Assembly: GCA_012934845.2 (NCBI GenBank)
Contig: WNNJ02000107.1
Coordinates: 151,392-215,391, forward strand
Direction of reading: 5' to 3'
Source of the DNA: Pomphorhynchus laevis
Taxonomy: Eukaryota; Acanthocephala; Palaeacanthocephala; Echinorhynchida; Pomphorhynchidae
Length of the DNA stretch: 64,000 bases
Of this stretch, positions 34,124-45,672 are shown piece after piece. The translations under genes were made by a program, and so were the position numbers. How positions within the stretch are numbered: position 1 is the stretch's first letter; every line of letters begins with the position of its first letter. A model generated the notes under the pieces. The model had not been told where the DNA came from, did not search any database, and saw nothing but the letters and a program-made list of their open reading frames with translations.

Positions 34124-35742
34124 ATAATGTTTTATTAATATTTTAGGACACTTTTACCAACTTGATTTCCAGGCTCATTAATATGGGAAAATTACAAAAC
34201 TGTATAACGAAACATAGAATTCTTGATTTTGCATATTCTTGATCTTTGAAAAATTACTCTACAGGAAAACTAATGATCTACATCTGTAAAGCGTCAGAAG
34301 TAAAACAATTGATAAATTAAATATGCTTTGATTTTAAACTAATCAAATAATTCAAAATAAATTAAATAAATAAATATTAAAACACTTGGGTTGAGTTTAA
34401 AACTATACGACAATATACGAATTATATATAAAAACACGAATGATAGCACAATGTATATTGTGAAACCATATAAGAATATTAACCGAATACTTTACACATA
34501 GTCTGAAACATATGATGTTTAATACTTAAGTTAAATTCAACATTATCAATAAAACCATTTATAAATCGTACAATTTTAGAATATATTTAAAATAAATGTA
34601 TATTATTATAAATATTTCAATAAATTTGTAAATTTTAAAATTATTAATTTAAATTAATAAATTTACAACTTACTTTTGGCGTAAGTAGTACCGAAATAAT
34701 AAAACGTTGGGCTAATTTTGCCGATCGATCTGATTTAGTTAATATTAAAAATAGTTCCGCCAGGCACATCAAGCTTGCATCATATAATAGTGTCGTCTTA
34801 AATATAATAGTGTTATCTTATATAGCGTCAAGTAATATTGTCATGTCAAAGAAATTATATAAAATTTGAACAGAGGCTAATATTAAGTGCAATTTTGTGG
34901 AGAATAAATTACTAATTATTTATCATAAAAAAACAAAAATAAGTTATTTAATTTTAAATATCTTCGATTTATAATGCATATCTATAAAACAATTTATGTT
35001 CAATGCCATGTAACTTTATATTACATGTTTATGTGCAAATATTATAATATTTGCATTATGATATATAAAGGGTCACCAGCACCGATTGAATGTCTCCTAA
35101 TCACATCAATGTTAAATATAAGAAAGAATGCGTTAAGTACATCTCATAAAATGCGAGTTTAGAAATTCATTACATTGAAGGTTTCATATATGATCTCCGG
35201 GTTAATAAATCGGCCTCCCTGATTCCTATCTTTCACCTAAAACGATATTTAATCCAAATGCTGATTTCAATTAAATCAATTTACAATAATAAATGCACTT
35301 TTAATTGTAAAATTATAAAATTATTATTCTCTGCAAATTATTTTATAAAATTCAAACGCATTATAAAAATTAAATACAGATATTGTATTGTTTAGTTGTT
35401 TCAATGAACTTAAAGTTCAACTTTAAAATTCTTTAACTATAAGGTCGAAATCTAAAGTTTTAAATAAGTGCACTAGATTAGTTATAAGCAATTCCATTTC
35501 CGTTGCTATTTCCACAATCAGTATAGACAACCTTCATTTTGCATAAGCTGTATTTTGCTACAGAAGAACGTGTTCTTCGGAGGAACGTTTTTTATTTGGC
35601 ATTGATATATGTAAGATACTTCCGCTGATAGCAATAATTTGCGGTGAAAGTATTGCTGAGCACACACGTATATATCTAACTTGTAATAATAACAGCAAAT
35701 AGTAAACGTTTTAGCTCTTTCTGTATACGGTTGATTTAGCGT
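34124..35742. other. AT-rich intergenic stretch
   Basis: No supported gene. A 94-codon minus-strand frame (35518-35802) has no ATG, and I see no family in it. Confidence 0.4.
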
Positions 35743-35850
35743 ATGTGTGGTGGTGAAGTCGTTGAGGTCACCACATATTTGCAGGATAGTGAGCTGGATC
35801 ACGAACGTGCAATACAGTTTTCAGGAGATAAGGCGTTATGCCTACTGTAA
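35743..35850 (+). CDS. Possible upstream ORF of the 403-residue gene
   Basis: ATG to TAA, 35 codons, starting MCGGEVVEVTTYLQDSELDH. It lies about 250 nt before the ATG at 36100 in the same orientation and is less AT-rich than its surroundings. It may be a uORF in a long leader, or a small exon, since GTGAGC occurs inside it. No function can be assigned. Confidence 0.25.
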   Translation: MCGGEVVEVTTYLQDSELDHERAIQFSGDKALCLL

Positions 35851-36099
35851 CTATTGCTACTAATTTAAGACTGTATACTTAAGAAAATTGTTAGATAGCA
35901 ATTGAGTGCAGCATAAAACAACTTCAACGATTGATAAAATGGGAAATGCGTTTATATATATAATTAGATAGTGATCTTTCGTTATTAAAATAGATATTTT
36001 TAAACCCGAGGTTTCTTTTTAAAAAAAGAGATATCGACAGCTTGCCAGTAAAGCTAATAAAATCGATAGAGAATTCAGAAAAGGAAGATTTATTCAATA

Positions 36100-37311
36100 A
36101 TGGGATGTGCAGGAAGCCGAAATAGGAAAGCCAAACGAGAGAACAAATCTGCAAATGAAGTAGCAGGATTAACCAGTGACCAGAAGGCATCAGAACCGAC
36201 GATGACATTACATGATATAAATGCATCTTCAAATCCGATTGTTCCAGATACTCCGCATAAAGACACCGTAACATTATCCGTTATTGATGATGATTTTGCT
36301 GTTCAGAAAATAGCATCAACAAAATATGATAATGACATTGAAAAGGTTTATGAACATGAAGATGGCACTGGTAATTCAACATCAATTTTACGAACAGCCT
36401 ACATACAGGAAAAAAAGTTTAATCCTGAAGAAACGTTGGTTTTGCTAAAAGCAGAAGCATTTGCAGTTCTTGAAAAGGAAATAAATCGACCTCAATCAGT
36501 CCATGAATCCATTAGCCTTATTCGATCTTCAATTCAAACACCATTTACAGTTAAGGATGGTCTTCTTGAACATGCAGTGATTTTGATTAGAAGCGGAGAA
36601 ATAAAAAGCATGCAGGATCTCCTGGATAGGTTACTACTGTCAAACGAAAGTAAACGAACATTTACACGAGAAGAAGTGGATGCCTGTATAAGAGCTTTGT
36701 TCGCATTCTCTGAGGACAGGGCCACAAAGACCAGTCTTCTTAAAGTCATCCATGAAAAATTAGAAAAAGGCAACCAACTCTTCTCGTCTACAGCACGCCA
36801 TAGCGGAGGAGTGATTGATGCTAAACGGAACAGGCTGAGTAATGCACTTGATAATCTCCACTTAGATGCAAAGGAGCATGAAAATGTAGAGGTTACGGTA
36901 AGGAAATCGGTCAAAAGAAGATCAATTACCACAAAAGAATTAGAGCAACGTGGCGTGAAACTTGAGGATTTAAAAGGTAAGGATGTATACTTTGTGAGCA
37001 ATGCTCCAGAAGGGCTTGATGAAAAGTTAAAGGCTAAGACTGAGCAGATGATGTCTGCGGCTGGTAGCATTTACAATTGTGATGCACAGAAGATGACCAA
37101 GTCGATATCCACAGTAGACGAAGATGACACGAACCTAAAAGCCATTAAGGAGATAACCAAAATAATGGAGGCACATAAAAAGTTCACTATTGCGACTACC
37201 GACGATGATATTTTAAATTTCAAGGACAACACGACCGATATTCTTCAACAATACAGTAATCCAAAGGAGGCTTTAAATCGTCTCATCGATAATATTGAAG
37301 ATGCATGCTAG
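36100..37311 (+). CDS. Intronless 403-residue protein with N-terminal MGC acylation signal, family unknown
   Basis: ATG at 36100 (AATAATGGGATG) opens 403 uninterrupted codons to TAG. The N terminus MGCAGSRNRKAKRENK fits N-myristoylation at Gly2, palmitoylation at Cys3 and a basic membrane-binding patch, so peripheral attachment to the inner membrane face is likely. A disordered acidic stretch follows (to about residue 100), then a mostly helical region (about 105-235) with LLKAEAFAVLEKEI, VKDGLLEHAVILIRSG and ACIRALFAFSED. After a basic linker (RKSKRRS-like, about 268-275) comes a second helical region. The protein ends in DAC. It has no membrane segment and no catalytic motif that I recognise. 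It could be a retrogene, since there are no introns, or a naturally single-exon gene. Confidence 0.8.
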   Translation: MGCAGSRNRKAKRENKSANEVAGLTSDQKASEPTMTLHDINASSNPIVPDTPHKDTVTLSVIDDDFAVQKIASTKYDNDIEKVYEHEDGTGNSTSILRTAYIQEKKFNPEETLVLLKAEAFAVLEKEINRPQSVHESISLIRSSIQTPFTVKDGLLEHAVILIRSGEIKSMQDLLDRLLLSNESKRTFTREEVDACIRALFAFSEDRATKTSLLKVIHEKLEKGNQLFSSTARHSGGVIDAKRNRLSNALDNLHLDAKEHENVEVTVRKSVKRRSITTKELEQRGVKLEDLKGKDVYFVSNAPEGLDEKLKAKTEQMMSAAGSIYNCDAQKMTKSISTVDEDDTNLKAIKEITKIMEAHKKFTIATTDDDILNFKDNTTDILQQYSNPKEALNRLIDNIEDAC

Positions 37312-37344
37312 ACAAAGATCAATTATTTTAATAACATTATCCCA

Positions 37345-37350
37345 AATAAA
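37345..37350 (+). terminator. Polyadenylation signal of the 403-residue gene
   Basis: AATAAA 33 nt after the TAG stop. Confidence 0.45.
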
Positions 37351-39366
37351 ATTTATTTGTTATAATTTAATTTAAATAAAAATTTGGTGTTGAAATTAAT
37401 TTTTCAGGAACTTTTTAATAAGGCAAATGTTGTTTTTATAATTTAAAAATTTAACCAAAGTTATTTAAGATAATTTAAATATTAAGTTATAAGATTAAAT
37501 TTAGAAATCTTCGGATTTAAAAATTAAATAATTTTAAAACTTAAAAATTAATTTGAATCTAATCAGCTAACTGTGTCTACGTATTTAATATAATTATAAA
37601 ATAAACAAAACATAATAATGCTAAATCAAAATTTAATAATTAAATGATAAAATAAATAATTGTTATAAAATTTTCTTTAATTTAAATCAAGCTAAAAAAA
37701 ATGAAATTTAAAATAAACGTCATTTTTATGAATTGATTAAGAAATAACATACCTTGTATCAGAATAAGGATTAGAGATCATCAGGAGGAACTGCTATGTT
37801 ATCAGGTTTCGGCCCCTAACTCCTCTACCCAACTTAGCAACGGGGCCAAATACATACTAATGATGTATTTCCTCTGATAACACTATCTAGTATCTTATTC
37901 TAATACAAAGTATATTTTTTATTATCCATCCATGAAAATTTGCCGCTAATGGTTTTAAATTTATTCTTTATATTATTGTGTTGATTTATATATTTTACTA
38001 TTTTCTGCTTGATGTTATTTTTATAGTAACCTAGTTTAAAATATGTATCTATTAAATTATTTAAATGATTTTGAAGAAAGCCAATATCATTACATATTGT
38101 TGCAATTCTTAAAATTTCATTATTTAATGTATTATATTTTATATTATATGGTATGCATGAATGCTCATGCAAAAATATGTTTCTTGTAAATTTAAATATG
38201 TCATCTTTACGATATAAATTAATAGTAGTTTTAGTTAATGTTAATTTAATGTTCATATCTAGATATACACCTTCTTTATCATTAATATTGGTTTTATTAA
38301 GAATAAGGCTTTCTGGATAAATTTGTTTGCTTATTGAATAAAAATTGTAGAATTAAATACACATATATCATCAATGTATCGAAACATATATTTCATATCT
38401 TTATATAGTTTAGATTTAGTTTTTAAACAGTTATGAACAAATTCATATTCTATAAAGCTTAAAAACAAGTCAGCTATAATTGGGCTACTATTAACACCCA
38501 TTGGAACACCTTTTACTTGTCTAAATATAGATGTCCCTACTTTTAAATAATTTTGATTTATCAAAATATTTAAGGATTTTATTAATTCAATTTTATCCAT
38601 ATATTTATATTTATTTGATGGTTTAATTTTTGTTAGATAGGCGTTATAGTTATTATAACATATATATGTATATCTTTTTCCGAATATAAGATTAATTAAT
38701 TTTACTAACGCTTCTTTAATATCTACTAAATCTAGATTTGTATAAAGCGTACTAAAATCGTATGTATTTATATTCTGAAAATTTATTCCTTTTGTCTGTT
38801 CTAAAAATTCTTTTGTAGAATTAATACTGAAATAGTGTTTTATACCAGTATTAATTTCGATTACCTTGCAATATTTTTTAAAATGTGCTTTAATTACTTT
38901 AAGTATTTTATTCATATAAGACAGAAAGTGGTTTTAATGTACATTTAAACGCACTACATATGAACCTAGGTTTTATTGGATTTTTATGTAATTTTGGATT
39001 CCAATATAATATAGGTATAGTTTTGTTATCTGATTCAACCTTTATACCCTTCGTATCCATTATAGAACATTTAAAGGTTTAAGAAAAAACATTTAAACTT
39101 TATAATCGTTTTAAAACACAATTTAGTGCATAACGTATAAAACCATATTATTTGCATGTAAATATATTTTAAGAGTAAAACTTGCATTAACAAGTTTTCA
39201 GTTTACTGGCAATTTTAAAAATTTTAATTTGGCATTCTAATCATTAATAATCAGATTACTCAAAAATGAACAATCAGATAAGTTATTACAAAATAATTTA
39301 TCCACTTATTTTGTTGAATATGAAATTTTGCTGTTGAAAATTTTGATAACACTGCATTTTGCTTCA

Positions 39367-39500
39367 ACCCTATAAGACAACAGTAGTAAGCTACATTTCA
39401 GTATTGGTAGACCTCATCAGCTACTGATTTAATATCCACATTTCACATTTCGGTCCTTTTAATGCTGGCTGACGATCATTCGACTCGTCTGCTTTGTTGA
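39367..39500 (-). ncRNA. Hammerhead-like repeat, copy F
   Basis: On the minus strand: GGACC-GAAA (39456-39448), then CTGATGA (39420-39414) followed by GGTCT. The helix GGACC/GGTCT pairs with one wobble. It lies upstream of the Penelope-like frames. Confidence 0.5.
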
Positions 39501-39719
39501 CATTTTAGCTTTCAAGAAAGACTCGTCATATATTTTGCAAATTTAATTGAAATCATTTCTGATTTCAAATCAAATCAGCGTTGATATGGAAGAATCTACT
39601 TTCAATTTGAAAACCTACCTGTATTTGCAATTAATTTAATTTATATAATCAAACTAGTCATCGATAATTTGCTTCTTAATATTAAGTTAATTTAATTGTG
39701 CGGTTATTGTAACAATTAA

Positions 39720-39860
39720 AATTTTTGATGACACTGCAATTTGCTTCAATCCTATAAGACAACAGCAGTACACTACATTTCAGTAATGGTGGACCTCATC
39801 AGATACTGATACAATACCTTCATTTCACATTTCGGTCTTTTTAATGCTAGCTGACGATTC
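39720..39860 (-). ncRNA. Hammerhead-like repeat, copy G
   Basis: On the minus strand: AGACC-GAAA (39838-39830), then CTGATGA (39802-39796) followed by GGTCC. The outermost pair is mismatched. It is the second unit of a tandem with copy F, and a decayed third may lie at 40085-40135. Confidence 0.45.
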
Positions 39861-41592
39861 TAAAATTAAAACGCAATGATTGCAGGATGTTGCTATTTTG
39901 TGTATATCAAATACAATGAATGATGTAATTATTTGGTGCATTTTTGAAAATATTTGGTAAACAGTTGCCTTTCTCGCATGTTTTCTTTCTAGTTAATAAA
40001 TATTATTTTAAATTAAATTATTTAATAAATTTATTTAATAAATAAATTATTATTATCAATTGCAGTCATTATTACAATTGAAATTTTTGATGACACTGCA
40101 CATAGCTTTAATACTATAAGCCATAGGCAGTACGTTACATAATTCAATCATCTAAATATTATTATTTATAGATTTCTATTTACACATTTTTGAATAGCAT
40201 TTGCATCGTCTATATTCGAATAATTGCTATTCCCGGGATTGAAAGTAGATTGGCGATCAATGATGTCGATAATCGTTTTGTTTCGTCTGAGTGACATAAG
40301 TGGCATTTTACTATTTACAGTCAATCTTTCATCCAGTATTTTAACAGCTTTTATAATATCCGTCTGCCGGGATATACTTGAAGGGAATAAAAAAATTCTT
40401 GCTGATAAGGTATTCGTATTGATTTTGGCAATAGTGTTTGCCTTTCTCATTTATCAACCTCACGGATTTGACTCGGCATTAATATCTTTTTGGTCTTTAC
40501 ATTTTTATCTACTTTGCGCATGTAGCAACGCTTTTGTCCTTGCAAATTTTTTTGAACAGTTGTCTTGCCAGTTGTTTTCGTCATCTTTGTAGATTTCAAC
40601 ACATGAAATACAATGGTTTTTCAAATTGGACGAATTTTAATCAACTAGCAGCATTTGAAGCAGAATATCATTAATTCTTCATTGCTGTGTGACCAAATCA
40701 AAAAATATCATCAATATTTCGCCACCACACTAGAGCCTTATGTGTGCGCAATACATTTTCTTGGACACTGGCCAAAAATAGTCCAGCAAATACCAGAGCT
40801 ATTCATTGCAGTGCCAATTTTTTGATTTTTAATATTTTTATTAAATTCAAATGTATTGGATTCAAGCACCAATTTTAGTAGCATCGTGATTTTCGATATC
40901 TATTCTCTGTTCATTCCTTCTTCATTCTGCCTCAGATTTACAGCATTAATTCCAATATTGATTTTTAATTCCAATATTAATTTTTACAAGAACATGGTTT
41001 GTTCTTGTATCCCAAGATGAAAGGTGCAGTGGCAAAATAAAATGTTCTTTCTTTGAAATCAAAGAAAGAATTTAATAATGAATTTGTTATCAGAAAATTA
41101 GATATAATCAAATAAAAACGATTATTTCAATTAAAAATATCAGATTAGTTTCTGTTTTATTACTCATTTATAACAAGCCATGTAATTTTATTTTAATTTT
41201 AAGTTTGATTTATTTGAATTCTTGATTATTTTTCCTTGTTTTAACACGTTTTGTGAACATTTTAAATTTGATTTTACTTTTATTTTAAATTTGTTTTTCA
41301 ATTGTAATCCCACAATTTCCCCTATTTAAAGTTTTTTTTCTACTGAATTTTAATTTATCCTTTTATTTTCGTATTTACTTCATTATTAAAAATGAAATTA
41401 AAACTGATATTATCTTCTGATATTATAAATATAAAAGAAAATAAATTTGAATAGCATTTCAAATGATAAACTCGACCATTACTTTTAGCTAGTAAAATCA
41501 ACATTTATAATGTTGAATCTTTATTTGTTTAATAAAAACTGTCTTAATTTACAATTTTTTTACATTTATGTTAAGTTTGTTGAATTCGTTTT
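39861..41592. other. AT-rich stretch with weak overlapping frames
   Basis: Between 40166 and 40592 the minus strand has two overlapping frames, one Lys-rich (MTKTTGKTTVQKNLQGQKR) whose TGA overlaps the ATG of the next (MRKANTIAKINTNTL). The plus strand is also open there. I recognise no family and call no gene. The rest is AT-rich without features. Confidence 0.3.
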
Positions 41593-41724
41593 ATAATAAT
41601 AAGACTTTATTAATAAAAATACATAAATGGAAGTGTCGTTTAACAAGAAGTCCGTTAAAAAATAAACAGTCAGTCAACAGAAAAAATAGGTCAACAATTT
41701 CTTTGTTTTCTTCTTCCTATTAAG

Positions 41725-41800
41725 GCCTCAAATCAATGGGGATCTGAGCCCCCAACCAATCCAGCACGCCGCTTTCCGATTGAACCACCCGGGGTCTTTC
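41725..41800 (-). ncRNA. tRNA-like segment at the 3' end of LINE copy A
   Basis: On the minus strand, GGTGGTTCAATCGGAAAGCG resembles an A box/D arm and GGGGGCTCAGATCCCC resembles a B box/T arm, about 25 nt apart. The same arrangement is kept in copy B (49295-49370) despite divergence. It is not a functional tRNA gene that I can assign to an anticodon. Confidence 0.5.
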
Positions 41801-42860
41801 AACCCCGAAGAATCCAATCGGTGCGGACGATGTTGGGAAAACTAGAGACAAGGAGCTTAAGAAACCTTAGCCTTTGCTCTGGGGGACGTCCTCTTGAGAA
41901 AAAGACTAATCCCGAGATAGGCCAGGTACCCCAAAGGCGCACCTGGGTTTTCCCATTCAACGACAGATGCTGGGCCCGTTTCAGAGCCCACTTAGCTTTC
42001 CTCAGGATACGTTTGAGTCTATCCAGGTCAGCTTTCGCCGACCAGTTCACCGAAACGGTGAACCCCAGGTATTTTACTCGACTTGTGAAGACAGGGAGTG
42101 GTTCGGAGGCAAATATGGAGGAGAGCGCAGAGAATGCTAGTCTCTTAAGTTTTTTCTTAGTCGCAGGGGAGCCATGAAAGACAACCACCTGCGATTTAGC
42201 AAAGTTTAGAACACGGTTGGATCTAGGCAACTGGTCTTTTAATCTTAAAAAGAAGCGGCTGATGTCCGAGACTACGTCTTTGCACCTGCGTCCAGTGAAC
42301 AGGGCTGTGGTGTCATCAGCGTACACCACTAGACGTTGTTCACGTTTAAATATTTTAAATAGAATAATTGAGGCAGCAAGATATAAGATTGGAGAAAGTG
42401 GTGAACCTTGAGGCACACCCGTAATAGGGTAGAACTGACGCGCATCAGGGTCGTCATCATAATAAAATCGCTTGGTGTACAGCAGTATCTCTACCCTGTT
42501 AACAATTCTCGCAGGCAACCCGAGGGACCTGAGAGAAGAGATAACAAAGGGAATGGAGATGCGGTCAAATGCAGCGGAAAAATCAAGGAAAACTGCCACA
42601 GCTAGCTGATGACTGTTCTCCTGACAAAACCGATGCACTTCACCAACTGCTAAATGGACGGAGCGACCTTTGACAAACCCATGGAAACCAGGTGGGATTA
42701 AATTTCGCCTAATCAGATGATCGCGGATTCTACGCGCAAGCGCTTTTTCGTAGATCGAGACTAGGGAATTTTGAATCGAAATGGGCCGCAGGTCTTTAGG
42801 ACAAAAGGCCGGAAACTTTTTTGGAATAAAAATTCTCTTGCTAATGTTGATGCCGGCCAC
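41799..42860 (-). CDS. LINE copy A ORF2, reverse transcriptase domain
   Basis: About 353 open codons. Reverse-transcriptase blocks appear in order: LRPISIQNSLVSIYEK, VAVFLDFSAAFDRIS, GVPQGSPLSPILYLA, VVYADDTTALF with the catalytic YADD, FAKSQVVVFHG and VKYLGFTV. All catalytic aspartates are present. After YADD comes a long basic C-terminal region (LKRILRKAKWALKRAQHLSL) ending WILRG. The stretch upstream to the endonuclease (42861-43229) is not open in one frame, so ORF2 as a whole is interrupted. The product would copy its own RNA by target-primed reverse transcription. Confidence 0.85.
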   Translation of the reverse strand: MAGINISKRIFIPKKFPAFCPKDLRPISIQNSLVSIYEKALARRIRDHLIRRNLIPPGFHGFVKGRSVHLAVGEVHRFCQENSHQLAVAVFLDFSAAFDRISIPFVISSLRSLGLPARIVNRVEILLYTKRFYYDDDPDARQFYPITGVPQGSPLSPILYLAASIILFKIFKREQRLVVYADDTTALFTGRRCKDVVSDISRFFLRLKDQLPRSNRVLNFAKSQVVVFHGSPATKKKLKRLAFSALSSIFASEPLPVFTSRVKYLGFTVSVNWSAKADLDRLKRILRKAKWALKRAQHLSLNGKTQVRLWGTWPISGLVFFSRGRPPEQRLRFLKLLVSSFPNIVRTDWILRG

Positions 42861-43229
42861 ATCAGATGGGTGGATAATAGCATTGTGATGGCCACCTCCC
42901 TTCTTTGATCGGTTGTCAAAAGCTGACAGACACGAGAAGAGAGTGGAGCGACGGTTTTGGAGGTGCCCGAAAGAGGCCCCCAGGCGTTGAGAATATCTGT
43001 GACAGATAAGTCTCTACTCCTGAAGTCTCCCCAAGGCGGGATTGGTTGCGGAGATTGAGTGGCTCCATAGTTGTGTAAGGCAAGTGACTCTTCTAAAACT
43101 TTATCAAGGCTATTCTACCGATCCAACCCAAGGCCCTATCCTTCCAACAAGCAAACTTCTCCTTCTTGAAAATCTTCCAAAAGGAAAACAGAGAAGGGTT
43201 AGGACGAGCAATGCTCGCCCTATCCCTAC

Positions 43230-44175
43230 TCAGCTGAAACCAATATCTGGTGCGCTAGTGTTCATTCGAGAGGGTCTGTCTGGCGGAGGAAGAGAGATTA
43301 GGGAGTTCAGTAGTTTTGCTAGGACCTTGAGTTTCGTCGGAGTGGGATTGAAAATGCGACCTTTATAGGTTGTCGAAAGCAATGCGGTAGCTTGCGAAGA
43401 AAGGTTAGAATTAAATTCGGTTAAACTCTCATTACCAATTCGGAGGAAGCGTTGGATAGCAGCCTGGAAGAAAGCCACTCTGATCGGGCCAAAGTGGAAT
43501 TTTTTCCGAAGCAACGTATCCTCTTCTATCCGCCAGCGAATTAGATTATGAGATGTGGACAGATGCTGTCGCGACTGCTCCATGCAGAAGGGTTTTAACA
43601 ACCACCTCTCGTGGATCAGTAATAAGTCGAGGAGTGAATTCGTTTATGTGCAATGAAAGGTAAGGGGACGGTGGTTTGTGAATAAGATAACCGTTCCTGG
43701 CTCTGCGGAGAGCAGCATTAATCCAACGACCAGTTCTGTCGTTGAAGTCACCTAGTACCATGTCATAGCCGCTATCGATAATACCATCCATAAGGTCACG
43801 GTTCTTGTGAATCTCTCCTGAACGAATGTAGACGTTGGCTAGACTAAGGTATTTACCCTTTTTAACGAGTGAAACTACTAGACAAGACAGGGCAGGACAA
43901 GAGTAATTTAGCAAGAGGGAGGACCTTAAAGATCATTTAACTAAGGTCAAGAGTCCTTGAGATGAGAAGGAGTGAGGTGGGGTTATGTACGGAGTATAAT
44001 GGGAATATGCATGCTTGGGGATAAATCGAGTAATGTCCTGGGGGAGACGAATAGACCGCATCTCCTGAAGGACTATAACATCTGCGTCTCTACCAGATAA
44101 AAGTCTAAGGGCAGAAGCACCTCCCGAATTCCACTGAAGAATATTCAGTGAAAAAGGCTCAGGTTTACTCACCAT
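43230..44175 (-). CDS. LINE copy A ORF2, APE endonuclease region (interrupted)
   Basis: ATG at 44175 starts MVSKPEPFSLNILQWNSGGA, the usual first endonuclease block, followed by DADVIVLQEMRS (catalytic Glu). After frame changes come YDMVLGDFNDRTGRWI (the GDFN block, 43546-43914) and then a linker to the reverse transcriptase (43230-43601, PFCMEQSRQHLSTSHNLIRW). Three overlapping frames cover the domain, so at least two frameshifts have accumulated. The region homologous to the last APE blocks lies at the junction of the second and third frames. Confidence 0.75.
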
Positions 44176-44450
44176 TGTGCAAAATTAGTTGGAAAGGAGA
44201 TGCCAACCTAGACAGAGCTAGGTGCAGGAGGGTTACCCTCCCTGCCACTAGCCCCGTCGCGGGTCGTAACCCCAGGGCAATATCTTCATTTCCCGGAGAG
44301 GCCTTCGTATCCTTGATCATCTTCCCCACCTTGTGGGGGGGGTGGGTTTGTTCTGGCCAAAGCCCCCCTTTCTTCTTGGAGTGGGGGTTTTAAGCTCGTT
44401 AGGCAAGGGGGCAGCTGTTGTCCCTACAAAAGAGGATAGCAGAGGTCCAA

Positions 44451-45442
44451 TCATTGTTTGAAATTGCGAAAAATAGCTCGTTTTTGGTTATCAAGAAGTT
44501 GAATGATGTCAGCATTCAACATCCGGTTGGCTAGTGAACCAGCAGCAGAGGCGTAGTTGATCGGAGTTATAGGCTTAACAAACAGTTGTTTATATTCTTT
44601 AAATCTTCTGCAGCGCCTTGACCAGGCCGGATGGTCCTCTCCACAATTTGCGCAAGAGGGGGAGGCCTGACACATTTCTCCTTTTAAAGCATACTGACAA
44701 TCCCCAGCACCACAAACACCGCATACCAAGGCCTTGCTGCATGTAGAGTACCAGTGGCCCCAGGCATGGCACTTGTTACAGTGTGGGAATGTGAGTCGGT
44801 CTTCGTCAATTAGAGTGAATCCTAAGTTAAAACCTAGGAAAGGATTCGCTGACGATTTAGAAAGAAGCGGACCGGAATCAAGATCTGTATTTGCAAAAGC
44901 CACTAGGAGGGGGTCGCCCCCTTATTTAGGACTTGGCTCACTGATTGGAGACCATACAATTTTTTCAGGGTTATCAAATCTTCTTCTGTTAGAAACAATG
45001 GAAAATTAGATATTTTAACTGAGCACTGAAGGGGTTTCAACGTTATGGAACCAGAGTCCAAAAGGTGCTTGTCAAAATAATCTTTGTATTCCTTTAATAA
45101 AGAGACATTAGGGAGGGAAACTCTTACAGTATTGTCCAAAATCTTCACTGAATTGAACAGCACCCTGTTTGGATGAATTGATACAAACTTTCACAAAAAA
45201 GTTAAGAGATTGTGTTTCTCTATTGGTTTTTTTGAATTGATAATGCACAGGTTAGCTAATTTTGGAATCGGGGGTAGCAGCCCCTTATCTGCATTTAATA
45301 AACACGAAACATCACTAACCTGGTTAGAATTGTCTCCATTAGACGAAATATTTGAACCAGATCGTTCATTTCTACCATATTCCACTGTAAAATCACCAAA
45401 AGTTGTAGAGCTTTGAAGCTCCGATAGCGTTTTAGCATTCAT
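44451..45442 (-). CDS. LINE copy A ORF1, gag-like protein with zinc knuckles (interrupted)
   Basis: Starts MNAKTLSELQSSTTFGDF at 45442 and is carried by three successive frames (45442-45191, 45163-44903, 44903-44451), so it has about two frameshifts. The last part holds three zinc-knuckle-like motifs: CNKCHAWGHWYSTC, CGVCGAGDC...C and CANCGEDHPAWSRRC, followed by a basic FKEYKQLF segment. Such ORF1 proteins bind the element's RNA. It ends 275 nt before the ORF2 start; that gap is unusually G/C-rich. Confidence 0.75.
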
Positions 45443-45636
45443 TTTTAATAAGCGAATTCGTTTTGATTTTTAGTTGTCTAGGACAAATATGGCCAAATTT
45501 TCTATGCGAATGTGATTTTTGATTTCTACGTAATTAGATTTTTATTACTTTGATATTTTCTGTTACAAATTTTGTATTTTATTTATCAATGAAAAATATG
45601 TGGCTATTTTGTATAAATTATCAATGTTTTAATTTT

Positions 45637-45672
45637 TTAGTTAAGAAAATCTTTATTATTAATTTCCTGAAG
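45637..45672 (+). repeat. Target-site duplication, left, of LINE copy B
   Basis: TTAGTTAAGAAAATCTTTAT followed by TATTAATTTCCTGAAG. It is repeated at 49471-49505 with one base missing and at most one change. Confidence 0.75.

Larger units (their letters stand above)
37540..39860 (-). mobile_element. Penelope-like element (FSTLYT/RYIDD type), most complete copy
   Basis: Read on the minus strand, the order is: two copies of the hammerhead-like repeat (39720-39860 and 39367-39500), a segment with WNPKLHKNPIKPRFICSAF (near 39000), a reverse-transcriptase core with YDFSTLYTNL, GVPMGVNSSPIIADLFL and RYIDDI (38331-38915), a thumb-like tail (37900-38256), and a tail with GGCCGAAACCTGATAACATA. The PKLHK..PRFI and FSTLYT patterns belong to a Penelope-like lineage widespread in invertebrates. 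No GIY-YIG domain is obvious here. It is broken, with a small number of interruptions, but younger than its truncated relatives. This family is the source of the tail repeats elsewhere in the window. Confidence 0.75.
41593..45453 (-). mobile_element. APE-type LINE, copy A (nearly full length)
   Basis: On the minus strand: ORF1 with CCHC knuckles (45442-44451), then ORF2 with an APE endonuclease (from 44175) and a reverse transcriptase (to 41799), then a tRNA-like 3' segment. The arrangement fits the Jockey/I/R1 group of non-LTR elements. The 11-mer GAATTCGTTTT occurs at 41582-41592 and 45454-45464 and may be the target-site duplication; if so, almost no 5' UTR remains. AATAAA is near the 3' end. 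Its G+C is clearly above the host background. Confidence 0.8.

Noticed and set aside
35518-35802. 94-codon Cys-containing minus-strand frame
   Set aside because: No ATG, no family match, and it lies in the leader region of the plus-strand MGC gene.
36534-37070. 178-codon minus-strand frame inside the MGC gene
   Set aside because: It is the mirror of the well-supported 403-codon plus-strand gene.
40166-40592. Overlapping frames on both strands with an ATGA overlap
   Set aside because: No recognisable domain, and both strands are open by composition; polycistronic coding is not expected in this genome.
41821-42411. Plus-strand frames of 118 and 64 codons
   Set aside because: They are antisense to the clear LINE reverse transcriptase.
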